From positions 163,462,437 to 163,526,436 of the forward strand of contig NC_135715.1 of assembly GCF_964656455.1 (NCBI RefSeq): a stretch of 64,000 nt of DNA, written 5' to 3'. The position numbers were made by a program, and so were the translations under genes. Shown here in pieces: positions 34,690 to 46,545 of the stretch. Positions within the stretch are counted from its first letter, which is position 1. Each line of letters starts with the position of its first letter. Source of the DNA: Halichoerus grypus. Its lineage: Eukaryota; Chordata; Mammalia; Carnivora; Phocidae. Below the pieces are notes generated by a model. That model ran no database searches, was not told the origin of the DNA, and saw nothing but the letters and a program-made list of their open reading frames with translations.

Positions 34690-36655
34690 AGACTATAACA
34701 GATTGTAACATATTGAATAAAAAGGATTGAGAAAGTGATATACACAGTGATATGTAACAATTCCACTGACAATAACATCATGAAACATGAAATTTTTAGG
34801 GATAAATGTGGCAAAATATGTGCAAGATCTATAAATTGCAAACTACCTCAGATTGCTGAGAAACAAAAGACCTGAAAATAATGAAGACCGCTCTGTTAAT
34901 AAAATGCTAATCTTCCTCAAAATGATTATTTATAGATTCAGTGTAATCCTGACAAAACCCAGCAGGCTTTTTTTTTTCTTTCTTTTTCTAGGAATTGATA
35001 AGCTGATGGTAAAATTTATACATAAATATGAATATCTAAGATAGTGAAAACGGTTTGGAAAAAGAAATGTAAACTTACAGTACCTGATTTCAGGAACAAG
35101 CTCCGTATAAAGCTACTTACGTAAAAAAAGTGTGGTATTCACATTAGGGTAGGAAAACAGATCAATGACTTGAATTCAAAAATAGATCATATTTATATGT
35201 CTTTTTTTTGACAAAGATGCCCACCTTGGTAATTAAATGGAGGAAAAGGAGTCTGGTCAGTAAATGTTGCTAGTAAAATTGGATATTTATATGCGAAAAT
35301 ATCTCCATCTGTATATAAAGATTTAGTTAAAATGGATCATAGATTTAAAAAATTTCTAGAAGAAAGCATTGGAGAAACATTTTCAATTTTAGGTTAAGCA
35401 AAGATTTCTGTATATAACCTCTGAATCATAAAAGAAAAAATATAAATAGGATTTATCAAAATTGAAAACTTTTGTTCTTCAAAAGACACTATTAATGTAG
35501 TGAGAAGGGAAACCACAGACTAGGAGAGAATATTTGCAAAACATGTATTTGATGAAGGACCTGTATCTGGCATACACAAATAACTCTTAAATTTATTTTT
35601 TTTATTTTTTATTTATTTATTTATTAAGATTTTATTTGTTTATTTGACAGAGAGAGAGACAGCGAGAGAGGGAACACAAGCAGGGGGAGTGGGAGAGGGA
35701 GAAGCAGGCTTCCCGCTGAGCAAGGAGCCCAATGCGGGGCTCGATCCCAGGACTCTGGGATCATGACCTGAGCCGAAGGCAGACGCTTAACGACTGAGCC
35801 ATCCAGGCGCCCCAACTCTTAAATTTACTACAAGAAGTCACCCTGTTTAAAAAAATGGGCAAAAGATTTGAACACATCACCAAAGATGATATACAGATAA
35901 CCAATAAGCATATGAAAAAGTGCACCATATCTCTAGTCATCATAAAAGCAAATTAAAACTACAACAGTCTGGCTATACCCACTGAAATGGCTAAAATAAA
36001 AAAAAATGAAAATAGCTAATATTGGCAAGGGTGCAGAGCTACAGTTCTTATACATTGCTGGTTGTAATTCAGAATGGGACAATCATTTTGGAAAACAGGC
36101 TGACATTTTCTTAAGTTAAACCTAGGTTTGCTCAGCCGTTCTATCCTTAAGTATCCACCCAAAAGAAATATATCTTCATACAAATACTTGTATGTAAATG
36201 TTCAAAGCAACTTTATTCATAATAGCTCCAGACTGGAAACAACCCCAGTGTCCATCAAGTAGTAAATAGATGAACAAAATGTGCTATATCCATACAATGA
36301 AATTTTTCTCAGTAAAATGGAACAACTATTTTCACATGCAGATGCATGGATGACTCTCAAAAGCATTTTGCAAAGTGAAAGAAGCAGGCATCAAAGACTG
36401 CATACTATAATATGATTCTATTAAATGAAATTCTAAAAGGGCAAAACTGTAATCTTGGAAATTAGATCAATGGTTTATGGGGGTGAAGTGAGGGAATTAA
36501 CTGCAAAGGAGCAAGAGGGAACTCTTGGGTAGAAATGTTTTATATCTTAACCATGGTGATGGTTGCATAACTGTATACATTTGTCAAAACTCAAACTTCA
36601 TCATTGAATGGGTGGATTTTATCATGTGTAAATTGTTCCTAATAAAGCTTTTCAA
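34690..36655 (+). mobile_element. Old L1 (ORF2 end and 3' UTR), split by a SINE
   Basis: The + strand shows degenerate L1 ORF2 motifs in order, for example TTCAGTGTAATCCTGACAAA, AATATTTGCAAAACATGTAT, AAAATGGGCAAAAGATTTGA, AACCCCAGTGTCCATCAAG and ACCATGGTGATGGTTGCATA. It ends TAATAAAGCTTTTCAAGAG. The SINE at 35596-35813 interrupts it. No intact frame remains. Confidence 0.85.
35596..35813 (-). mobile_element. SINEC-type SINE nested in L1
   Basis: Minus-strand copy with 14-base duplications AACTCTTAAATTTA (35582-35595, 35814-35827) made of L1 sequence. This dates the SINE after the L1. Confidence 0.97.
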
Positions 36656-36879
36656 GAGTAAGACCATAATGCTATGAGAAAAGTTTAGGAAAGACCCAAC
36701 CCCCTACCACCCTTCAGGAGTCTGCCAAGTAATAAATTTAAGAGGAATTTTAAAGGATTCATAAGATCACTATTTTAAAATTCCCAAAGTGGCAGTGGAT
36801 TAAAGAGTCATCAGTGACTGCCAAAACCATTTGGGGAGGCTGTTGGAGAACAAGACATTTACAAAGATGATTCTACAAG

Positions 36880-37860
36880 CTATTGACTACTTTTGTTGGG
36901 TAAAATGTGCCTTTCCTGTGGTATCCATGCCTGTCATCACAATTTCCAGCACCAGTAGTGGGCAGCCTGGCATCATGAGTTTCTCGATGTGTGCATCCCA
37001 ACGAAGTGTTCTTGTCCAAATTGCTTAACTGAAGTCTAAACCAAATTTAAATCTAATTTTCAATTTATAGAAAATATGAGGGATAGAGGAATAAGTTTAA
37101 TGACACCATAAGTAAATAATTGGCTAAATTCTAGATGTGGGACATTCTACAAGATAATGGGATTGGACTCTTCAAAAGATATGTCAGGGACACCTGGGTG
37201 GCTCAGTTGGTTAAGTGTCTGCCTTCAGCTCAGGTCATGATCCCAGGATCCTGGGATTGAGCCCCACGTCAGGCTTCCTGCTCAGTGGGGCATCAGCTTC
37301 TCCCTCTGCCCCTCCCCCCCACTCGTGCCCACTCTCTCTCTCAAATAAATAAAATCTTTAAAACAAGCAAACAAGCAAACAACAAAAAGTTATGTAAAAA
37401 AAAACAAAAACAAAAACAACAGGGTTCCTGGGGGAACTATTCTAGATCTGAGAGTTAAAAAAACCCACAGAAAATCAAATGAAATAATATGAAACTTGAG
37501 TGGATTCTGATTAGGAAGAAAGTTCTAAAAGACATTTTTGGGAATATGGGAAGTTCTGAAAATATGGACAGCCCATTAGACAAAATAGTATTTTGGTGAA
37601 TTTTTGGTGTGATAACAGTATCATGGTTATGATAAGAATGTTCTTATTCTTAGGAAAAGCATGGTGTTAGCATCATGTTGTCTGCGACTTTGGTTTAGAA
37701 ATGAAAGAAATGACGTACACCCATACATAGAAGAAACAATGGTGGCAGAACATTAATTGTTCATTGCAGGTGGAGGGTATATGAGCATTACTTTTACTCT
37801 TAACTTTTCTACATGCTTAAACATTTTTGATAAAAAGTCAAAAAGATCTATACTCTTCAG
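36880..37860 (+). repeat. Old interspersed repeat of unassigned family, split by a SINE
   Basis: GGACATTCTACAAGATAATG, GATAACAGTATCATGGTTAT and GGTGGAGGGTATATGAGCAT followed by CATGCTTAAACATTTTTGAT match a common mammalian repeat tail that I cannot name. The SINE at 37187-37382 interrupts it. Confidence 0.4.
37187..37382 (+). mobile_element. SINEC-type SINE
   Basis: GGGACACCTGGGTGGCTCAG head and CAAATAAATAAAATCTTTAA tail with (AAAC/AAGC) repeats. Near-duplications CAAAAGATATGT / CAAAAAGTTATGT. Confidence 0.96.
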
Positions 37861-38154
37861 AAAGATAGTTCTGAAAACTAGTATACCTCAAGAAACTCAA
37901 ACTTTTAGTTCTTAAGAGATATAGCCATTGAAGAAGATACAGACATTGAAGAAACATCTCTCTTGTCCTCATGAAATCCATAGTTATTAGTAAAGAGTTA
38001 GGTTTCTCCATAGAGGGGGAAGCCTTTGAGTAGTATAATTTAAATTATTTTTGTCAAAACTAAAGTTTAACTGATTTTCAAATTAGATTAAAGAAAAGAC
38101 ACCTAATTAAAACAAAGATTTGAAATTTTAACTCTAATTTTCTCTGAGACTGAG

Positions 38155-38620
38155 ATTAGAGTCCCAGGCTAGTGTTGTAGATTGCTGTTGCCATGTAACA
38201 AATTGCCAGACTTTGCTGCTTAAAACAAGACTGGTTTAACAGCTTGCAGTTCTATTGTTCAGCACTCTGAGTAGACTTAGATTAGGGTCTCATGAGGTCA
38301 AAATCAAAGGGTCAAGACAGGTTGCGTGGGTTATTTCTGGAATGCTCCCTTGGCCAGAATTCAGTTCATGGGAATTCAAGTTCCGAGGTCCTCATGTCCT
38401 TACTGGCTATCAATCAGGGTAGCTTTCTGTTCCTGGAAGCCACCTGCATTGTCTCTCTATAGACCAGGAACACCAAATTTTTATTATACTTTCTCTCTCT
38501 CTGATTTCCTCTTCTACCATCAAGAGAAAACTCAGCTTTTAAAGTTCTGATGTGATTAGATGTGACTCACCAGGAATCTCTATAAAGTCAACTCTGGCAT
38601 AATCAGAAACCATAACATAC
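38155..38620 (+). repeat. Old repeat, '…CCATGTAACAAATTGCC…CTTAAAAC' type
   Basis: TTGCCATGTAACAAATTGCC, GCTGCTTAAAACAAGAC, TGCAGTTCTATTGTTCAGCA and GGTCTCATGAGGTCAAAATC follow a widely known mammalian repeat, possibly LTR-derived. Family not assigned. Confidence 0.45.
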
Positions 38621-38747
38621 AACATAATGGTGGGGATGATATGCTATCATTTATACAGGTTCTGCCTATGCTCAAAGAGGGGAGATTTTCCAAGAGTGAG
38701 TATCATTGGGACTACTCTTAGAATTTTGCTTAAGAATTTCTACTTTG

Positions 38748-38944
38748 GGGGCGCCTGGATGTCTCAGCCGTTAAGTGTCTGCCTTCGGCTCAGGTCATGA
38801 TCCCAGGGTCCTGGGATCGAGCCCCACATTGGGCTCCCTGCTCAGCGAGAAGCCTGCTTCTCCCTCTCCCACTCCCCCTGCTTGTGTTCCTTCTCTCGCT
38901 GTGTCTTTCTCTGTCAAATAAATAAATAAAATCTTTTAAAAAAA
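38748..38944 (+). mobile_element. SINEC-type SINE
   Basis: GGGCGCCTGGATGTCTCAGC head and a near-consensus body. Exact duplications AATTTCTACTTTG at 38735-38747 and 38945-38957. Confidence 0.97.
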
Positions 38945-39108
38945 AATTTCTACTTTGATTTCTAGTTAGACCAAATAATTTTTAATAGTGAATTAATTAT
39001 GTCTGTTTTATCTATTTTTTAATAGAGAAATACTGTGATTACAAAAATTTTTGGCTTTAATGCTATGTAAGGGGGCAAGTATTGCTTTTTGAGAGAATAC
39101 TTCTCTAT

Positions 39109-39142
39109 TTTGTAACCATAACTTTTTTTTTGTAACCATAAC
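39109..39142. repeat. Short tandem duplication, period 20
   Basis: TTTGTAACCATAAC occurs at 39109-39122 and again at 39129-39142. Confidence 0.8.
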
Positions 39143-39329
39143 ACTTACAGCAAAATGAACATTTTTAAAGGAAACATACAATACTTTTGCTGTAGTTCTT
39201 TGTGTTAATTTCAGATGTATTCCCTGAGTTTTAATTCCCTGTGTTTACCACATTTCTTTTCAAACAGCTCTATATCAGATCCAGTCTACCTATAACTTTA
39301 TGGCTGGCCGGCTCTAGATCTCTATTCCT

Positions 39330-39720
39330 GTGAACAAGCCAGTGCAACCATCATAGTATAAAACAAAAGCCATTGTATTATGCTCATGGATTTGGCGATT
39401 CAGAAATTCAGGCAGGGCACAGCAGGGATGCCTTGTCTCTGCTTCCTGATGTCTGTGGCCTATGCTAGGGTGGCTTCAGCAGCCAGGGGTGACTGAAAAG
39501 GCTGAGTCCGGTTATCATCTGGAGGCCTCAACTCTCATATCTGTATCTGGGTTGGGATGACTCAAAGGCTGGGCTCGGCGGGGACTCTCTACCAGAGTGC
39601 CTCATGTGCCCTCTGCATGTATCTTGAGCTTCCTCATGTTATGGTAACCTCAGGGTGGTCAGGTTTCTTATATGTCAGCTGAAAGCTCTCAGCACAACTG
39701 AATGCTTATCTGAAATTCCT
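39330..39720 (+). repeat. Old repeat related to the 38.2 kb element
   Basis: GATTTGGCGATTCAGAAATT, CAGGCAGGGCACAGCAGGG, GGGACTCTCTACCAGAGTGC and GTGGTCAGGTTTCTTATATG follow a common mammalian repeat of the same general type as 38155-38620. Family not assigned. Confidence 0.4.
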
Positions 39721-39927
39721 TTTGTTTTTAAGATTTTACTTACTTATTTATTTATTTATTTATCTTGAGGGAGAGCAAGCACAAGTGCGGGGAGGGGAAG
39801 AAGGAGATAATCTTTAAGCAGACTCCCCGCTGAGCAGGGAGCCTGACTCGGGGCTCAATCCAGGACCCTGAGATCACAATCTGAGCCAAAGGTAGACCCT
39901 TAACCAACTGGGTCACCCAGGTACCCC
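39721..39927 (-). mobile_element. SINEC-type SINE, diverged
   Basis: Minus-strand copy with (ATTT)n tail. GTCACCCAGGTACCCC head and CCGCTGAGCAGGGAGCCTGA body. Target duplication not clear, consistent with greater age. Confidence 0.93.
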
Positions 39928-40492
39928 TAAAAATCTTATTTCATATTTTAAATCAGATGTGTTCCAACATTTTCCATGTTCAATAGTTGGCATTTTGTAT
40001 AACTATCTTAAAGCGTGTTCAGATATTCTAAGTTATGGTTTTATCTGCAGAGAGAAAGCAACTATGACTTCTAAATCATAAAATTGAGACTCTTCGATGG
40101 ATGGAAAAATATATATTATATAATTCATAGCTAAGTTGCATTTTTACTTCATTTCAAAATAATTGGCATCAATTTGAATAATGCATAGTCTTTTAACTCT
40201 AAGAAGATTGCAGCATGATTAGATATGGCAGGTTTTGCTATGTTCCTGTCTCATCACTAATGAACTGTTAGAATTTTGTAGAGAAGCTAGCTAACAACTT
40301 TTGGAAATAGGAGAATGGAAAGCATGAAGCAGTGATATAGAAGGAGAGAAAGATAAAATCAGTATTTTACAAAATCACATAATATTTGCCCTGTTTTTGG
40401 CTTCTGCACAGAAGAGAAAGCAGAACTTTTTCGTGTTACCTAAAGTGAGATCTCCTGATGCTGAGTTCCATGTTTACTCCTGTGCCAGGAGT

Positions 40493-40557
40493 AAAGTCTT
40501 TGTGGGTCTTGAATCAACAGATTCAAGACAAAGTCTTTGTGGGTTTTGAATCAACAG
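40493..40557. repeat. 37-base tandem duplication
   Basis: A 28-base unit starting AAAGTCTTTGTGGGT occurs at 40493-40520 and again at 40530-40557, with one C/T difference. A 9-base spacer separates the copies. Confidence 0.9.
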
Positions 40558-41078
40558 AGATACATTATAGCAACTATTGCAATCCTGGCTCTCTTCACAA
40601 AACCCTGATGATACTCTTCGTTCATTATTCAGTATTTCCTGACATGTGTAGCATTTTGTTTAAAGTTAGAGCCCCATATTATTCTCCCAATAGCATTTAG
40701 ATTATTATGACCATCTTTATTCTTACTAATTTGAGAAGAAAAGTCTTGAAAAGCCTCCTGGATTCACCTTCCATTTCTGCAGCCCTTACAAAAAATATCA
40801 CCTCTTGTTTTTTTTTTTTTACCTTGACCCTATTAGTATTTAATATCATAGCTTTTACATTATGCTTGCTGACACCTAGCAGGTAGCAGGTGAAGTCCAT
40901 TTAGGGGGTTGTCCCAGTGGGGACACAAGCTGTCTTCAGAGGAATCCTTTTCCTCCTCCCAACCATCACTGTTCTTTCTACTCATAATACATTGGGCTTT
41001 TGTGAAAAGCAGTTTTTCAAGGATTGAGTGAGCCCCTGAGCTAGAGCAATAGGATTAAGTGATGCTGCCACTCAAAAT

Positions 41079-41262
41079 CCAGAGGTTCTCAATGTGGTCC
41101 CTGGACCAAACATGCTTCAATATTAGATGGGAACTTGTTGCAAATGCATGTTCTTGGGCCTTACCATAGACCTACTTACTCAAGAACTCTGGGTTTGGGG
41201 TCCAGCAGACTGGTTTTAACAAGCCAGGCAGGCGATACTCATGCTACATTTAAGAACCACTG
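41079..41262 (+). mobile_element. MER3-like hAT element
   Basis: CCAGAGGTTCTCAATGTGGT, GGGAACTTGTTGCAAATGCA, ACTGGTTTTAACAAGCCAG and the end TTTAAGAACCACTG give both termini and the body order. Confidence 0.8.
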
Positions 41263-42770
41263 TCTAAGAATTTTGCTATAGATGTTAGCATTTAGTACAA
41301 ATTTCACCTTCTTATCCTTTTGCATCAGTATTAGTTATTATCTATGTAAGACAGTTTGGTGTTATTTTAAATAGCTATCTTTATTACCTATGATAGGTGT
41401 ATGTGTGTATACATATCCATGTAGATTTTTCTTTTGTGTATTAAAAAGGGAAACGGGGGGCACTATCTCTGCCATTGTCCCCTCCAGATTTTGAGTTAGA
41501 AACAAGGAAAATCACATGATAGTGAAGACAGAAGTAGACCAGGTTGGGCCCCTGTGGAGCTGGAGATTGACAGAAAAGTAGTGGAAGAAGGTGAAGAGAA
41601 AGGGGGTGAAAGAAGAGGACCTAGGTATATAAATTGTGTTGCGAGCTCAGATGAGAAGATCATCAGGGAGGCTAGCTGGGGACAGAGAGTGTGGCGAGCT
41701 CTGCCATGTGGTTTTAGTCAGGGCTGTCCCCTTCCAGCATAAGAGAGAAACCTCTTTTTCTTTTGGTTTGACTTAGTATCCTGATGGTCAAGAACAACCT
41801 TTGCCCTTAACTCTTTGTAAACTCATTCCTTCAGTAAAATAAGATGACAGTCATCATTAGGTTGGTCTGCATTGTCACTAATGTGATCATAAAACTGTGT
41901 TCTACATATGACAGCTCTATAATGTATGATAGTGTTATGATAAGTAGGACATATTGTAGTGCTGTAATCTGTAGATTGTGGTGTGTTACCACTGTTAGAT
42001 TAACTGTGGAGGCAGCGTCCAACTAAAAAGAGGCATCAGTGGTTTTCTTCTGGAACATAATATGGTTTCATCAAGTAAAAATGATTTCATTGACATTGTT
42101 TCCACTTAAAAAGCTTAGGTTTTGTCCTCTTGGAAATCCACACTTCTTGTTTTGCAGTAGCTTGGGAAGCAGTGTAGCTTTGAGTAAGTTAACCACCTGT
42201 TTTAAATTTCTTTATTGATTTTGTTGGAATTATAATTTAGTTCATAATTTCAATATAGCCTTTAAAAATGTATGTTATCTTTAGTTTTGATATACGTACT
42301 CATAGTAGATGCTTAGACAAACAAATGTTGGCTTTGATTTAGTATCTGATTTTTTGAGAGCATTTCTATGGTAGAAAGGGGCTTGGAGGGATTATTTTTG
42401 CTACTGCTCTGGGTTGATTTTTGTATTCTGTTTTTGCAGTTAAATATTGATCTCTTTTTTGAAATTCTTAATTGCTTATGGATATTTAAAGTTGATCCAT
42501 ATTTATGGTTCCTTTAAATGTTCCATTTAATTTTAAATGGGAAGAATTTAAAACAGTCTCTATACTAGGCTAGGCTGCATGTACATGTCTTGAACAATGT
42601 GCTGTTATGAAGCTGTTGTATTCTGTGGCATTTACTGCTGAGGTGTCCCATCATGTGCACATGGACGGAAAACAAGAAAACTTATTATATTGTTTTAATA
42701 GCATTCTAAAAAATGGCAGGAACTTCACCGGACTTTTTTAGTAGCTGATTCATTTGGGTTTCTGACTCTT

Positions 42771-42966
42771 CTTCTTCTTTTTTTTTTTTTTTAAGATTAT
42801 ATTTATTTTTGAGAGAGAGAGAGAGCACCAGTGGGGTGTAGGGGCAGAGGGAGAAGCATACTCACCACTGAGCAGGGAGCCCGATGCAGGGCTCGATCCC
42901 AGGACCCAGGGACCATGACCTGAGCCGAAGGCGGACGCATAACCATCTGAGCCACCCAAGTGCCCA
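42771..42966 (-). mobile_element. SINEC-type SINE
   Basis: Minus-strand copy flanked by GGGTTTCTGACTCTT / GGGTTTCTGATTCTT. Confidence 0.97.
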
Positions 42967-43304
42967 GGGTTTCTGATTCTTATTGCATCTCCCCATAGCT
43001 TCCTAAGTGGCATTTCAAGTTGTTTTTTCCCTAATATCCTTACATTCTCGAGGCTTTGCATGGTATTCTCATTCTTAATTACTCCCATGGGTCTGACACT
43101 ATTGAGTTATCACCTGTGAGGTAATCTCAGGCCATTTCCAGGTCTCTTCCCCTCCCTTTAACCCCTACTCATTCAGCAGACACTGTTGCATTTCAGAAGG
43201 AGTTGTGTGGATGGGGCAATAAAGGGAGAAGTTCTAGTTTCTTTCAGTGAGAAGTGTTATTGATTTTTTGGTTGGTAGTAATAACAATCAACTAAGACTG
43301 TCTT

Positions 43305-43521
43305 TTTTTTTTTCTTTTTTAAGATTTACTTATTTATCAGAGAGAGAGAGAGCACTTGAGGGAGAGCTGGGGCGAGGGGCGGGGGAGAGAGAATCTCCAG
43401 CAGACTCCCCGCTGAGTGTGGAGCCCATTGCAGGGCTCCGTCTCATGACCTTGAGATCATGACCTGAGCTGAAATTAAGAGTTGGATGCTTAACCAACTG
43501 CGCCACCCAGGTGCGCCCCTT
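43305..43521 (-). mobile_element. SINEC-type SINE, older subtype
   Basis: Minus-strand copy with the older signature GAAATTAAGAGTTGGATGCT. Duplications AACTAAGACTGTCTT / AACTAAGCCTGTCTT. Confidence 0.96.
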
Positions 43522-44359
43522 AACTAAGCCTGTCTTCAGCAAAACCTGATTTCAGTGTGTCTACAGAACCCGGGGCTAGGTAGTCATAAGCCTCGACCTT
43601 GTGAGAGTGAGCTCTCAGGAAGCCAGGTTTGCTCCCTTCCTCTACTCCTGCATCTGTTCCACTTTTCTCCATCTTGCAGTTGATTCAGTAAAGATGGTGA
43701 AACAAGAGCAACTGAATTGTAAAATTACCTGCTTTCTCAAGACAAAACCTGACTGCACTAAGATTTTTGTACCACAGAAGAGTTACTAAGATTGGCCCAA
43801 CTTGGATTATATTTTCCCTTGAATCCGACATACTGGATAGGAGATGGGGTTCATGGGAAACCACAGTATGGTCCCTCAGTAGCCTTTCCTCTCTGAGGTC
43901 CTCTCTGCTCTAACTAAGCTGGGCCCAAATAAAGAAAACCTGAGGTTTGCGATTTTAATTGCTACTGACTTTTTTGAATTTTGTATCCTATTTCCCTAAT
44001 TATTTTTTGCCATTTTCAAATTGTGAGTTCTCTTGATCTCTTTTTTAATTTCCTGAGTAGAGGTGAGGGTAGCAGCTAAGAGTGATAGGAAAGGTGGGGG
44101 CCTGGGAGAAAATGGTGAGGTTCCTGGTCCATGAGGTGTGAGATAGAACCATGAATAAAGTAAAGGATTCCTGAGGTGAGACTGATGCTCTAAATCCAGT
44201 ATCTGGACCAAGAGGTGCTGCTCTACTCTGTCCTCCCTAGAGGGAGCATTTTCCCATCAGGAGTGGGAAACACATGTCATTAACTCATCCAGGGTGTGAC
44301 TGTTCAGTCAGATGCAGGAGAGGGACTGAGGGAAAAGAGGCAGAAAAAAGATAGTTGGC

Positions 44360-44575
44360 TGGCCGCCTGGGCTCCTCAGTCCTACAGTTGATTAAGCAGC
44401 CGACTCTTGGTTTCAGCTCAGGTCATGATCTCAGGGTTGTGGGATCTAGCCCCATTGGCTCCATGCTCAGTGGGGAGTCTGCTTTAGATTCTCTCTCCCT
44501 CTGCCCCTCCCACTTGTGCACTCACTTGCTCTCTCTCTCTCTTTCTCAAATAAATGACTGAATGAATAAATGAGT
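44360..44575 (+). mobile_element. SINEC-type SINE, older subtype
   Basis: CCGACTCTTGGTTTCAGCTC and CAGGTCATGATCTCAGGGTT mark the older subtype, with tail CTCAAATAAATGACTGAATG. Duplications GATAGTTGGC at 44350-44359 and 44576-44585. Confidence 0.95.
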
Positions 44576-44899
44576 GATAGTTGGCAAGTGAGAGAATAGA
44601 AGTGTTTGGGTGTGGGATCCAGTCTGAGTAGGGAAGGAAATGAAAACAGGAAGGGGCAGAAACTGTTGAGGAACAGGAGAGCTTGAAAGAACTTGAGGGT
44701 CTCCGTGGTTCAAGTTCACACTCAGTGATAGAGATATGGAAGATAGAATTTCACAATTGATGGTGTTGGAAGTAAACTCATTCTAGGCAATGCCAGGGTC
44801 CAGGTTATAGTCAGTGATTTTTACAGTGATTCTCAACTCCTTTGGAAAAGGGTAGGGAATTTCGATGTTGGGCTTTTAAGTGGGCTGTGCACATGGGCA

Positions 44900-45145
44900 T
44901 TAATAATAATACCTAACATTTTGTGATCACTTATTCTGTGCTCGGTACTGTTAGCAATTTTGCAAATGTTTATTTCTACTGATTATAGTAACTCTGCAAG
45001 GTGGATGCTGTCATTTTAATTTTATTCATGAAGAAAGTTGAGCCAGCATAAGTTGTATGTCCAAGACTGTACAGTTGGCATATCCTGGAGATGGCATTTA
45101 AACTCAGATTACGTCTGACTGTAAAGCCAAGCACTGTTTACTTAC
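44900..45145 (-). repeat. MIR element
   Basis: TAATAATACCTAACATTTTG, TCTGTGCTCGGTACTGTTAG and AACTCTGCAAGGTGGATGCT follow an antisense MIR over nearly its whole length. Confidence 0.8.
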
Positions 45146-45973
45146 GAAATCTCCCCAGTAGACTGCTACCACTCCTGCTTTTTTCTCCATTCCTTTATTT
45201 CTGTGTTTCTTCATCCTGAAGAGGGATTTACAAGTAACAAAAAAATGAAATAAAGCAGGATTTTAAAAATTGAGAAATAAAGGTAATAAGTAAAAAATTA
45301 GAAAAAAATAACATCAAGGGTAGGTTCATATAGAAAGTCATCGTATTAATTTTAGCACATTTATTAGGCTGCAGCTATAAATTTGGCTCTTATCATTTTA
45401 AGAGCAAACATGAAGGAAAACCATGTTATCTCAGGGTTGATAAGATAAACTAGTCCCTCAGAAGGATACTACTCTCAGTACAGGGGATGACTGTAATGCG
45501 ATAAACAACATCCTCAAGGAGACTCTTCAGAAAGTAATAGCAATGCCTTTTGCGTTCTTAATGATATCTGTCAATGTAAGCAAAGTAAAATTAGTTCTAC
45601 GAGGATTCAAACAATGTGGCTGAATACAGTGATCAACTGAAGAAGGATCAGAATGTGGAAGCCGTTAGATGCCAACCTTTAAGCATTCACAGCTGAAGAT
45701 GAGTAGAGACTGTCACAGCAAAATAGCAAGAACCTTGGCCTGGGAGCAGCTAGAAGACAGCTCTAGGTGGAGCCATCTGAGCTTTGGAAATCAACTGCTA
45801 GGGTTTCTTGGGCTTAAGAGTTCAACTCAGCCCAGAGCCTGGATTAGGACTGAGGACATCTAGTACACACTAGGACACCCTGTGTATAGGGAAGTATAGG
45901 ATATTCAGTCTGGGGGATATGGGGATGGATTCTGCATTTTTTTTCCCCTTCTCTATTTGAGTACTTTTTAAAA

Positions 45974-46258
45974 TGAGTCTGGAGTGGGCCCTGACAATTG
46001 CTTTTCTTTTTTCTTTTTAGATTTTATTTCAGAGAGAAAGAGAGAGAACACACAAGCAGGGGGAGGGGCAGAGGGAGAAGCAGACTCCCTGCTGAACAGG
46101 GAGCCCATCTTGGGGCTCAATCTCAGGGTCCTGGGATCATGACCTGAGCCAAGGCAGAGGCCCAGCCAACTGAGCCACCCAGACGCCCCAACAATTGCAT
46201 TTTTAACAAGTCTTTAATGTGATGCTATTGGTCAGAGCTCATACTTTGAGAACCACTG
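45974..46258 (+). mobile_element. MER5/MER3-like hAT element split by a SINE
   Basis: GTCTGGAGTGGGCCCTGACA on the left and TTTTTAACAAGTCTTTAATG...CATACTTTGAGAACCACTG on the right form one element once the SINE is set aside. Confidence 0.65.
46005..46189 (-). mobile_element. SINEC-type SINE nested in a hAT element
   Basis: Minus-strand copy ending CCACCCAGACGCCCC, with ACAATTGC duplications that belong to the hAT element. Confidence 0.96.
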
Positions 46259-46351
46259 ATCTACAAATAGGAAATAAAATTTCAAAATATTAACATTAAC
46301 AGCCTGTTAGCTTTAAAAATAAAGCAGCCATTTATTTCACCAGCAAAATGG

Positions 46352-46545
46352 TTTTTTTTTTTTTTTAAAGACTTTATTTATGTGATAGAATGAGAGAGAG
46401 AGAGAGCATGGGGGGGGGAAGGTCAGAGGGAGAAGCAGACTCCCTGCTGAGCAGGGAGCCTGGTATGGGACTCAATCCTGGCACCCCAGGATCACGACCT
46501 GAGCCAAAGGCAGTTGCTTAACCAACTGAGCCACCCAGGCGCCCC
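46352..46545 (-). mobile_element. SINEC-type SINE
   Basis: Minus-strand copy flanked by GCAAAATGG (46343-46351, 46546-46554). It has a G9 run in the body. Confidence 0.97.

Noticed and set aside
41831..42026. Overlapping frames on both strands
   Set aside because: Chance frames in AT-rich DNA, with no coding bias or signals.
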